The notes below the pieces were generated by a model, which had not been told where the DNA came from, did no database searches, and saw only the letters and a program-made list of their open reading frames with translations. A program made the translations under genes and the position numbers. Positions 1 through 5,411 of a stretch of DNA of 5,444 bases are shown piece by piece. Every line of letters starts with the position of its first letter. Position 1 is the first letter of the stretch. The stretch comes from an uncultured bacterium (GTDB lineage Bacteria; Pseudomonadota; Gammaproteobacteria; Burkholderiales; Burkholderiaceae_F). Where the stretch lies: contig CAJMRV010000122.1 of the NCBI GenBank assembly GCA_905215795.1, positions 1-5,444 on the forward strand, written 5' to 3'.

Positions 1-2377
1 GGTCGGACCAGAGCTGGGTCGTGATGTGCGGAGCGACCGGGTAGAGGGCGCGCAGCAGGATCGAGGTGCATTCCCTGAGGGCCGACTCATCGAACTGGGC
101 GGCCGGCTTGAACGACTCGATCGTGTTGAACATCTTCATGCACCCGGAGACCACGGTGTTGTACTTCAGGCCGTCGTAGTCGGCCTGGGCCACCTTGAGG
201 AGGCCGTGGATCTCGCGGCGCAGCGTCTTTGCCTCGGCGCTCAGGCCGGACTTGTCGACGGTGCGCATGCACGGCGCGTTCACGAGGAGTTCGCGGTTGG
301 CGAACGCCCAGTTCCACACGCGGCGCAGGAAGCGGTAGGTGCCTTCCGCTCCCGAGTTGGACCAGGCGGCGGACTGGTCGGGTGGGCCGGCGAACATGAC
401 GAACGCGCGGGCCGTGTCGGCGCCGTAGCGCTTGATGATGTCGCGCGGTTCGACGACGTTGTTCTTGGACTTGCTCATCTTTTCGATGCCGCCGAGGACG
501 ACGGGCTGGCCGTCGGCCTTGAGGGTGGCGCCCACGGGGCGGCCCTTCTCGTCGTACTCGACCTCGACTTCGTCGGGGTAGTACCAGATCTTGCGGCCGT
601 CATCGCCCATGCGCCAGTAGCACTCGGCCATGAGCATGCCCTGCGTGAACAGGTTCTTGAACGGTTCGTCGTACTTGACGAGGCCGCAGTCACGCATCAC
701 CTTCGTCCAGAAGCGGGCGTAGAGCAGATGGAGCACGGCGTGCTCGATGCCGCCGATGTACTGGTCCATCGGCATCCAGTAGTCGGCGCGCTTGTCGACC
801 ATGGCGTCCTTGCAGTCGTGCGAGCAGTAGCGCTGGAAGTACCAGGAGCTGTCGACGAACGTGTCCATCGTGTCGGTTTCACGCTGGGCGTCGGCGCCGC
901 ACTTCGGGCACTTGACGTTGAGGAATTCGGCGCACTTGGCGAGCGGGTTGCCGGAGCCGTCCGGGATGAGGTCCTCGGGCAGCACGACCGGGAGGTCCTT
1001 CTCGGGGACCGGGACCGCGCCGCAGTGCGGGCAGTTGATCATCGGGATCGGGGTGCCCCAGTAGCGCTGGCGGGAGATGCCCCAGTCGCGCAGGCGGAAC
1101 TTCACCTCGGTGTTGCCCAGGCCCAGCTCGACGAGCTTGGCGGTGATCGCGGCGACGCCTTCGGAGTGCGTGAGGCCGGTGAACTCACCGGCGTTGATGA
1201 GCGTGAGGCGGTCGGACTTCTCGCCGTACCATTCCTGCCATTCCTTCGTGTCGAAGGTCTCGCCCTCGGCCGTGAGGACCTGCTTGTAGGGGAGCTTGTA
1301 CTTGGCGGCGAACGCGAAGTCGCGTTCGTCGTGGGCCGGGACGGCCATGACGGCGCCTTCGCCGTAGCTCATGAGGACGTAGTTGGCGACCCAGACCGGG
1401 ATCGCCTCGCCCGTGATCGGGTGGCGCACGGTGAAGCCCGTGTCCATGCCCTTCTTCTCCATCGTGGCCATGTCGGCTTCGGAGACGCTGCCCTTGGAGC
1501 ATTCCTCGCAGAAGCGGGCGAGCTCGGGGTTCTTCTGGGCCATGCGGGCGGCGAGAGGATGCTCGGCGGCGACGGCCACGTAGGTGACGCCCATCAGGGT
1601 GTCGACGCGGGTCGTGTAGACGTTGAGGCGCTTTTCGACGCCGTCGAGTTCATAGGGGAACGCGAACGTGACGCCTTCGGAGCGGCCGATCCAGTGTTCC
1701 TGCATGCGGCGGACCTGTTCGGGCCAGCCCTCGAGCTTCTCGATGTCGTCGAGGAGTTCCTGGGCGTACTGCGTGATGCCGAGGTAGTAGCCCGGGATCT
1801 CGCGCTTTTCAACGAGCGCGCCGGAGCGCCAGCCGCGGCCGTCGATCACCTGTTCGTTGGCGAGCACGGTCTTGTCGACCGGGTCCCAGTTGACGATCTG
1901 GGTCTTGCGGTAGGCCACGCCCTTCTCAAGCATCTTGAGGAAGAGCCACTGGTTCCAGCGGTAGTATTCGGGGTCGCACGTGGCGACTTCACGCGACCAG
2001 TCGAAGCCGAGGCCGAGCGGTTCCATCTGGGACTTCATCTCGGCGATGTTCGCGTAGGTCCATTTCGCGGGGGCCACCTTCTTGGCGATGGCGGCGTTTT
2101 CGGCGGGCAGGCCGAACGCGTCCCACCCCATCGGGGTCATCACGTTGAAGCCCTTCATGCGGTGGTAGCGGTACATCACGTCGTTCAACGTGTAGTTGCG
2201 GACGTGGCCCATGTGGAGCTTGCCGCTCGGGTAGGGCAGCATGGAGCACACGTAGAATTTGGGCTTGGGATTGCCGTCGGCGTCGAGGGCGTCCTCGACG
2301 GCACGATACACATCCTTCGCCCGCCACTGGGCCTGGACTTCGCTTTCCACAGCCTGGGCGGAATAGTTTTCGCGCAT
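1..2377 (-). CDS. leuS: Leucyl-tRNA synthetase, N-terminal ~792 residues (3' end beyond the window)
   Basis: Class Ia aminoacyl-tRNA synthetase: it charges tRNA-Leu with leucine using ATP in the cytoplasm and hydrolyses mischarged products. Translating the minus strand from ATG at 2377-2375 gives one uninterrupted frame to the left edge. Visible are the HIGH signature as HMGH (residues 55-58, after PYPSGKL), the WDAFGLPAEN block (85-94), the CP1 editing-domain threonine-rich motif TTRVDT (255-260) and HDERD (349-353, with the Asp expected to bind the substrate amino group), two CPxCG pairs (449-453 and 490-494) likely to bind zinc, DTFVDSSWY after them, and KMSKS (633-637). The tRNA-binding alpha-helical domain has begun when the frame leaves the window. 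E. coli LeuRS is 860 aa, so roughly 70-90 residues are missing. In the ZN1 region the Cys ligands of the E. coli enzyme are replaced (WDPVD 164-168, GRGWRSG 180-186). The start is supported by family alignment and by GGAAGG at 2387-2382, four bases upstream. No TTA, CTA or TCA codon occurs in the visible part. In many proteobacteria lptE and holA follow leuS; that region is off-window here. Confidence 0.98.
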   Translation of the reverse strand, partial: MRENYSAQAVESEVQAQWRAKDVYRAVEDALDADGNPKPKFYVCSMLPYPSGKLHMGHVRNYTLNDVMYRYHRMKGFNVMTPMGWDAFGLPAENAAIAKKVAPAKWTYANIAEMKSQMEPLGLGFDWSREVATCDPEYYRWNQWLFLKMLEKGVAYRKTQIVNWDPVDKTVLANEQVIDGRGWRSGALVEKREIPGYYLGITQYAQELLDDIEKLEGWPEQVRRMQEHWIGRSEGVTFAFPYELDGVEKRLNVYTTRVDTLMGVTYVAVAAEHPLAARMAQKNPELARFCEECSKGSVSEADMATMEKKGMDTGFTVRHPITGEAIPVWVANYVLMSYGEGAVMAVPAHDERDFAFAAKYKLPYKQVLTAEGETFDTKEWQEWYGEKSDRLTLINAGEFTGLTHSEGVAAITAKLVELGLGNTEVKFRLRDWGISRQRYWGTPIPMINCPHCGAVPVPEKDLPVVLPEDLIPDGSGNPLAKCAEFLNVKCPKCGADAQRETDTMDTFVDSSWYFQRYCSHDCKDAMVDKRADYWMPMDQYIGGIEHAVLHLLYARFWTKVMRDCGLVKYDEPFKNLFTQGMLMAECYWRMGDDGRKIWYYPDEVEVEYDEKGRPVGATLKADGQPVVLGGIEKMSKSKNNVVEPRDIIKRYGADTARAFVMFAGPPDQSAAWSNSGAEGTYRFLRRVWNWAFANRELLVNAPCMRTVDKSGLSAEAKTLRREIHGLLKVAQADYDGLKYNTVVSGCMKMFNTIESFKPAAQFDESALRECTSILLRALYPVAPHITTQLWSD

Positions 2378-2411
2378 AAAGCCTTCCAATAGTAGGGTCG
2401 GGTGAAAAATA

Positions 2412-2424
2412 GAAACACTGTTTC
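2412..2424. repeat. 13-bp perfect palindrome GAAACA-C-TGTTTC near the presumed leuS start site
   Basis: The arms GAAACA (2412-2417) and TGTTTC (2419-2424) are exact inverted repeats around one central base. The element sits immediately downstream of the candidate leuS -10 box, in the position of an operator or a small 5' UTR hairpin. No regulator can be named from the sequence. A LexA-like arrangement, CTGT-N8-ATAG (2418-2433), overlaps it. Confidence 0.4.
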
Positions 2425-2426
2425 AA

Positions 2427-2432
2427 AGTATA
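2427..2432 (-). promoter_or_regulatory. Candidate leuS -10 box
   Basis: On the minus strand the hexamer TATACT lies about 50 bases before the leuS ATG and matches the sigma-70 -10 consensus at five of six positions. I see no good TTGACA-like -35 at 16-18 bp; TTGGAA exists but is about 24 bp away. A start near 2420 would give a 5' UTR of about 43 bases. This is the only convincing -10-like hexamer close to the gene, but it is unproven. Confidence 0.35.
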
Positions 2433-2481
2433 GCCTGACTAAGCCCCGTTCGCCCCTTCCAAGAGTAGGGGAACTTGCTTA

Positions 2482-2510
2482 GGGGGACGCGGGCGGGAAT
2501 GCATGGGGGG
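2482..2510 (+). other. G-run cluster with G-quadruplex potential
   Basis: Four G-runs of 5, 3, 3 and 6 bases (2482-2486, 2491-2493, 2495-2497, 2505-2510) are separated by 4, 1 and 7 bases. This fits the usual G3+N1-7 pattern for an intramolecular quadruplex on the plus strand. Another GGGG lies at 2468-2471. The pattern is seen directly; folding in the cell is not shown, and a GC-rich genome will produce such motifs by chance. Confidence 0.45.
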
Positions 2511-2512
2511 AG

Positions 2513-2523
2513 TTGTGTCACAA
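2513..2523. repeat. 11-bp palindrome TTGTG-T-CACAA
   Basis: TTGTG (2513-2517) and CACAA (2519-2523) are perfect inverted repeats around one base, directly followed by the self-complementary CAATTG (2521-2526). The length and location upstream of uvrD are compatible with a transcription-factor half-site pair, but no factor can be assigned. Confidence 0.35.
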
Positions 2524-2542
2524 TTGGGAGTCATCGAAACGA

Positions 2543-2564
2543 GGGGCCGGCGCTGACCGGCCCC
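2543..2564 (+). promoter_or_regulatory. GC-rich hairpin in the presumed uvrD leader, terminator-like
   Basis: GGGGCCGG (2543-2550) pairs perfectly with CCGGCCCC (2557-2564) across the six-base loop CGCTGA. It is followed by C and only TTT, so as an intrinsic terminator it would be weak. It lies about 80 bases before uvrD and would be in the transcript if transcription starts upstream. It could act as an attenuator, an mRNA-stability element or simply a stable hairpin. Confidence 0.45.
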
Positions 2565-2572
2565 CTTTCACG

Positions 2573-2612
2573 CGGGGGAGCCCCGGGGACCCGATGTCCC
2601 GTGCATCCCCCG
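2573..2612 (+). promoter_or_regulatory. Second, nested stem-loop in the presumed uvrD leader
   Basis: An outer 7-bp helix pairs CGGGGGA (2573-2579) with TCCCCCG (2606-2612). Inside it GGGAC (2586-2590) pairs with GTCCC (2596-2600) over the loop CCGAT. Together with the preceding hairpin it makes a compact structured leader that ends about 30 bases before the uvrD start codon. Pairing is seen in the sequence; function is unknown. Confidence 0.35.
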
Positions 2613-2644
2613 GCACGGAAAAACGCACGAAACGAATTGGTGTC

Positions 2645-4999
2645 ATGTCAGATAGTTTGCAGTTAGAACGATTGAACCCCCGTCAGTACGAAGCCGTCAC
2701 GGCCCCCGAGAAGAGCATCCTCGTGCTCGCCGGGGCCGGCTCCGGAAAGACGCGCGTGCTCACCACGCGCATCGCCTGGCTCCTCGAGAAGGGGCTCGCG
2801 GACCCGCGCTCGATCCTGGCGGTGACCTTCACGAACAAGGCCGCCAAGGAGATGCTCACCCGACTCGAGGCGCAGCTCCCGATGGACTTCCGCCGCATGT
2901 GGATCGGCACCTTCCACGGCCTGTGCCACCGCATCCTGCGCGCGCACGCCGCCGAAGCGGGCCTCCCGAAGACCTTCCAGATCATGGACTCGGGCGACCA
3001 GCTCTCGATGATCAAGCGCATCATGAAGCAGCTCAACGTGGACCCGGACCGCCTCGCCCCGAGGAACGTGCAGACCTACATCAACTGGCACAAGGAGCAC
3101 GGCGTGCGCGCCGACCGCTCCCGCGACGACGTCGACGGCGTGGGCGTGATGATCTACCAGGCCTACGAGAGCGCCTGCAACAAGGAGGGGCTCCTCGACT
3201 TCGGCGAGCTGCTGCTTCGCTGTTACGAGCTGCTCGACCGCAACGTCGTCATCCGCAACCACTATCAGGACCGCTTCCGCCACATCCTCGTCGACGAGTT
3301 TCAGGACACCAACATCCTCCAGTACCTCTGGATCAAGATGCTCTCCGGGATCGACCGCACGGACCGCGCCCCCAACGCCGTCTTCGCGGTGGGCGACGAC
3401 GACCAGTCGATCTACGCCTTCCGCGGCGCCAACGTGGGCAACATGAGCGACTTCCTGCGCGACTTCGGCATCACCCAGCCGATCCGCCTCGAACAGAACT
3501 ACCGCTCCACCTCGAACATCCTCAATGCGGCCAACGCGTTGATCGCCTGCAACCCCGAGCGCCTCGGCAAGAACCTCTGGACCGATTCGGGCTCCGGGGA
3601 GAAGATCGCCGTGGTGCGCCACTTCGACGACCGCGACGAGGCGAACTACATCGCCAAGTCGGTCACCTCCGGGAGCGGCTCCTACAGCGACCACGCCGTG
3701 CTCTACCGCACGAACGCCCAGTCCCGCGCGATCGAAAGCGCGCTTCAGAACAAGGGGATCCCGTACCGCATCTACGGCGGCCTGCGATTCTTCGAGCGCG
3801 CCGAAGTGAAGCACGTGCTCGCCTACCTCCGTCTGATCGACAATCCCGACGACGACACGAGCTTCCTGCGCGTCGTGAACTTCCCGACCCGCGGGATCGG
3901 TGCGAAGTCCGTGGAGACCCTGTCCGAGGAGGCCGCCCGTCTGGGGCTGAGCCTCTCCGGGGCGATGGCGAGCGCCGAGGCACGTTATCCCTCGCGCATG
4001 CTCGCCTTCGCCGAGCTGATGGACTCCATGCGCTCCGAGGCGAGGGGCCTCTCGCTCTGCGAGATCGTCAAGCTCGTGATCAAGCGCTCGGGCCTTGCTG
4101 ATTACTACGGCAAGGAAAAGGACGGCGAGGACAAGCTCGCCAACATGAACGAGATCATCGCGGCGGCCGAGGGCTTCCTCATCAACGAGGGCGTCGAGCT
4201 CTCCCACGATGCGTTCGAGCCCTACGACGAGAACGGCACGACCCCGCTCCTCGGGTTCCTCACGCAGGCCACCCTCGAGGCGGGCGACAAGAACGAGGCC
4301 GACGCCGACGCGGTCCAGCTCATGACGGTCCACGCCGCCAAGGGCCTGGAGTTCCCGTACGTCACGATCGCCGGCGTCGAGGAGGGCGTGTTCCCGCACT
4401 TCTCCGCCATGCAGGACGAGTCGGGCCTTCCCGAGGAGCGCCGCCTGATGTACGTGGCGATCACCCGCGCCAAGAAGAAGCTCACCATCTCGAACTGCCG
4501 CTCGAGGATGCTCCACGGCGAGACCCGCTACAACCAGCCGAGCATGTTCATCGACGAGATCCCGCCCGAACTCGTCAACAAGAAGGACTTCACCGAGAGC
4601 GACGGCTGGGGCACGGGCTCCTCGCAGCGCGGCCGCGACAAGTGGTCGGGCTGGAACGCCCCGTCCTTCGGCGGCTCGGACGGCTACGATCGCTCCCGCC
4701 GCGGACGCTCTGGCGGCTGGAACTCCGGTTCCGAGGGCTTCGAACGTGCCACGCCCGCCGTCTCCGCGGCCGTCGCCCGCAAGGACAGGAGCTTCGCGAG
4801 TGCGGTCTCCCGCCGCCGCGTCAACGACGAGTTCGGCTACGCTGTGGGCGACCGCGTCAAGCACAAGCGTCTCGGCGTTGGCACCGTCACGGAGATCACC
4901 GGCCAGGGCGAGGACGCCCGCATCATCATCGAATTCGACCAGAACGGGCGCCGCGAGCTTCTCCTGCAGATCGCCGTGCACAACATGAACAGGATTTAA
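2645..4999 (+). CDS. uvrD: ATP-dependent DNA helicase of the UvrD/PcrA/Rep family (SF1A), most likely UvrD
   Basis: A 3'-5' DNA helicase expected to act in nucleotide excision and mismatch repair and in clearing protein or RNA polymerase from DNA. The 784-aa protein has every family motif: Q-motif Gln14, Walker A AGAGSGKT (29-36, Lys35), Ia AVTFTNKAAKEM (59-70), Ic GTFHGLCHR (88-96), Walker B VDEFQD (216-221), III VGDDDQSIYAFRGA (249-262), IV LEQNYRST (282-289, Arg287), V TVHAAKGLEF (561-570) and VI EERRLMYVAITRA (597-609, Arg608). After residue ~650 comes a Gly/Ser/Arg/Trp-rich, probably disordered linker, then a Tudor-like C-terminal domain (about 730-784, VGDRVKHKRLGVGTV) as in UvrD/PcrA; Rep lacks an obvious equivalent. 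ATG 2645 is chosen because MSDSLQLERLNPRQYEAV aligns with UvrD N termini and because AT-rich, otherwise unused codons (TCA at 2, TTA at 7) cluster there. The Shine-Dalgarno is poor. ATG 2594 would add 17 residues. The gene is divergent from leuS and tRNA-Arg follows after 98 bases. Confidence 0.96.
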   Translation: MSDSLQLERLNPRQYEAVTAPEKSILVLAGAGSGKTRVLTTRIAWLLEKGLADPRSILAVTFTNKAAKEMLTRLEAQLPMDFRRMWIGTFHGLCHRILRAHAAEAGLPKTFQIMDSGDQLSMIKRIMKQLNVDPDRLAPRNVQTYINWHKEHGVRADRSRDDVDGVGVMIYQAYESACNKEGLLDFGELLLRCYELLDRNVVIRNHYQDRFRHILVDEFQDTNILQYLWIKMLSGIDRTDRAPNAVFAVGDDDQSIYAFRGANVGNMSDFLRDFGITQPIRLEQNYRSTSNILNAANALIACNPERLGKNLWTDSGSGEKIAVVRHFDDRDEANYIAKSVTSGSGSYSDHAVLYRTNAQSRAIESALQNKGIPYRIYGGLRFFERAEVKHVLAYLRLIDNPDDDTSFLRVVNFPTRGIGAKSVETLSEEAARLGLSLSGAMASAEARYPSRMLAFAELMDSMRSEARGLSLCEIVKLVIKRSGLADYYGKEKDGEDKLANMNEIIAAAEGFLINEGVELSHDAFEPYDENGTTPLLGFLTQATLEAGDKNEADADAVQLMTVHAAKGLEFPYVTIAGVEEGVFPHFSAMQDESGLPEERRLMYVAITRAKKKLTISNCRSRMLHGETRYNQPSMFIDEIPPELVNKKDFTESDGWGTGSSQRGRDKWSGWNAPSFGGSDGYDRSRRGRSGGWNSGSEGFERATPAVSAAVARKDRSFASAVSRRRVNDEFGYAVGDRVKHKRLGVGTVTEITGQGEDARIIIEFDQNGRRELLLQIAVHNMNRI

Positions 5000-5010
5000 T
5001 CGCCGTCTTC

Positions 5011-5019
5011 TGCTACAAT
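5011..5019 (+). promoter_or_regulatory. Extended -10 promoter candidate for tRNA-Arg
   Basis: TGCTACAAT begins 11 bases after the uvrD stop codon. It combines the TG extension with a TACAAT hexamer matching five of six consensus bases. No clear -35 is visible; at 17 bp the sequence is AGGATT, inside the uvrD end. A start near 5026 would give a 5' leader of about 70 bases for RNase P to remove. No strong terminator separates uvrD from the tRNA, so read-through from uvrD may also contribute. Confidence 0.5.
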
Positions 5020-5097
5020 TCTCCAACCTGACCCCAGCGCCGGGTTCCGCAGGGCCTTACTCCATAGGGCTGCAGGCGGGTTTGGCGTGTGGTTCAT

Positions 5098-5173
5098 GTG
5101 ACCGTAGTTCAACAGGATAGAACTGTCCCCTCCTAAGGGACGGATCTGGGTTCGAGTCCCGGCGGTCGCACCA
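5098..5173 (+). tRNA. tRNA-Arg (anticodon CCU), CCA encoded
   Basis: Reads AGG arginine codons. The full cloverleaf can be drawn: acceptor GTGACCG (5098-5104) pairs with CGGTCGC (5163-5169) with one T-G wobble at position 2-71; D stem GTTC/GAAC (5107-5110, 5120-5123) with a nine-base D loop containing GG; anticodon stem GTCCC/GGGAC (5125-5129, 5137-5141) around loop CTCCTAA, anticodon CCT at 5132-5134; four-base variable region (5142-5145); T stem CTGGG/CCCGG (5146-5150, 5158-5162) around TTCGAGT. Discriminator A is 5170 and CCA is 5171-5173. tRNA 3' ends are frequent integration targets for tyrosine recombinases. The flanking uvrD uses AGG several times, including its penultimate sense codon. 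Confidence 0.97.
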
Positions 5174-5183
5174 CAACATCAAG

Positions 5184-5217
5184 ATATAGTCGTTTGTCAT
5201 GTATTTCATGACTATAT
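5184..5217. repeat. Inverted repeat ATATAGTC ... GACTATAT with inner TCATG/CATGA pair
   Basis: ATATAGTC (5184-5191) is exactly complementary to GACTATAT (5210-5217) over an 18-base interval. Within it TCATG (5197-5201) pairs with CATGA (5207-5211) over a five-base loop. The two right arms share GA at 5210-5211, so the outer and inner hairpins cannot both form in full. There is no T-run beside the outer arm, so this is not a standard terminator. Confidence 0.5.
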
Positions 5218-5250
5218 ATTGTGTGTCAATCGAGTGGTTTTTACCGTGAC

Positions 5251-5290
5251 TGCACACGAAGTGCACACGAAACCCCGAAAACTGCACACG
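5251..5290 (+). repeat. Three direct copies of TGCACACG
   Basis: TGCACACGAA occurs at 5251-5260 and again at 5262-5271; TGCACACG recurs at 5283-5290 followed by G. Start-to-start spacings are 11 and 21 bases, close to one and two helical turns, which would place the copies on one face of the DNA. Short phased direct repeats like this are typical of protein-binding arrays, including integrase arm-type sites. The copies are too close together for a CRISPR array. Confidence 0.55.
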
Positions 5291-5310
5291 GTGGTGACTA
5301 TGCGAAACAA

Positions 5311-5344
5311 GCGTCGTTCCGACATCGGAGCGGCGCTTTTTTTT
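5311..5344 (+). terminator. Strong rho-independent terminator, plus strand
   Basis: GCGTCGTTCCG (5311-5321) pairs with CGGAGCGGCGC (5326-5336) over the loop ACAT. This is an 11-bp stem with two G-T wobbles, followed at once by eight T residues (5337-5344). It lies about 140 bases beyond the tRNA and is the first convincing stop for plus-strand transcription coming from uvrD and tRNA-Arg. Confidence 0.88.
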
Positions 5345-5345
5345 A

Positions 5346-5364
5346 TTTCCCGTTTTCCGGGAAA
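5346..5364. repeat. Hairpin between the two terminators
   Basis: TTTCCCG (5346-5352) is exactly complementary to CGGGAAA (5358-5364) over a five-base loop TTTTC. The symmetric AT-ended stem could form on either strand. It may act as a back-up terminator element, but no long T-run follows it on the plus strand. Confidence 0.5.
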
Positions 5365-5372
5365 AGGGCATG

Positions 5373-5407
5373 AAAAAAGGAGCGGTCTCCTTTCGGAGGA
5401 CCGCTCC
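5373..5407 (-). terminator. Rho-independent terminator, minus strand
   Basis: On the minus strand GGAGCGGTC (5407-5399) pairs with GACCGCTCC (5387-5379), with a further 3-bp TCC/GGA extension after one bulged base and a GAAA loop, then six T residues (5378-5373). It would end a gene transcribed leftward from beyond the right edge, making the locus a convergent junction. Confidence 0.85.
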
Positions 5408-5411
5408 CGGG

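Larger units (their letters stand above)
2433..2644. other. Divergent leuS-uvrD intergenic region; probable uvrD leader
   Basis: About 210 bases without a supportable gene. It holds, left to right, a G-run cluster (2482-2510), an 11-bp palindrome (2513-2523), a hairpin with an 8-bp stem (2543-2564) and a second nested hairpin (2573-2612), then an A/T-richer stretch leading into the uvrD start. The uvrD reading frame is open back to a TTG at 2513. That part has no helicase-family match and contains the palindrome and hairpins, so I treat it as non-coding. No clear sigma-70 promoter for uvrD could be placed. Confidence 0.6.
5174..5310. other. AT-richer non-coding stretch 3' of the tRNA
   Basis: Base composition falls visibly below that of the genes on the left, especially at 5174-5250. 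No reading frame here resembles a protein, and the minus-strand frame through it merely continues into the antisense of the tRNA. It contains an inverted repeat (5184-5217) and three copies of TGCACACG (5251-5290). The arrangement is compatible with the arm region of an integrase attachment site or a leftover of past integration, but no integrase gene is visible. Confidence 0.4.

Noticed and set aside
26..2392. 788-codon plus-strand open frame beginning with GTG
   Set aside because: It is the in-register antisense of leuS, whose minus-strand product shows every LeuRS motif. The antisense product is low-complexity Val/Leu/Gly/Asp/His-rich and matches no family I recognise.
2513..2644. 44-residue N-terminal extension of uvrD from the TTG at 2513
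   Set aside because: UvrD homologues begin near MSDS/MSDL just before the Q-motif. The extension has no family match and overlaps a palindrome and two hairpins, and the rare-codon ramp sits at 2645.
2984..3019. QLSMI in UvrD considered as a beta-clamp binding motif
   Set aside because: It lies within the conserved 1B-region helix of the helicase (DQLSMIKRI, equivalent to DQLRLLKR in UvrD), so the resemblance is explained by the family fold.
2899..4101. 400-codon plus-strand frame inside uvrD
   Set aside because: Out-of-frame shadow of the helicase gene, extremely Arg/Pro/Ala-rich, with no independent start signal or domain.
2663..5026. 787-codon minus-strand open frame
   Set aside because: In-register antisense of uvrD, open only because uvrD avoids TTA, CTA and TCA after codon 7. 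The composition is the typical Val/Ala/Asp/Glu/Arg shadow pattern.
5047..5076. Stem-loop CCGCAG/CTGC-A-GG considered as a uvrD terminator
   Set aside because: The stem is short with a bulged base, the loop is about 17 bases and only a brief GGGTTT follows, so it is too weak to call a terminator.
5251..5290. Three short direct repeats considered as a CRISPR array
   Set aside because: The repeat unit is only 8-10 bases and the gaps are 1 and 11 bases, with no spacers of usual length and no cas genes.
5057..5371. 104-codon minus-strand frame crossing the tRNA
   Set aside because: Its C-terminal half (CDRRDSNPDPSLRR) is simply the antisense translation of tRNA-Arg, a well-known source of false protein annotations.
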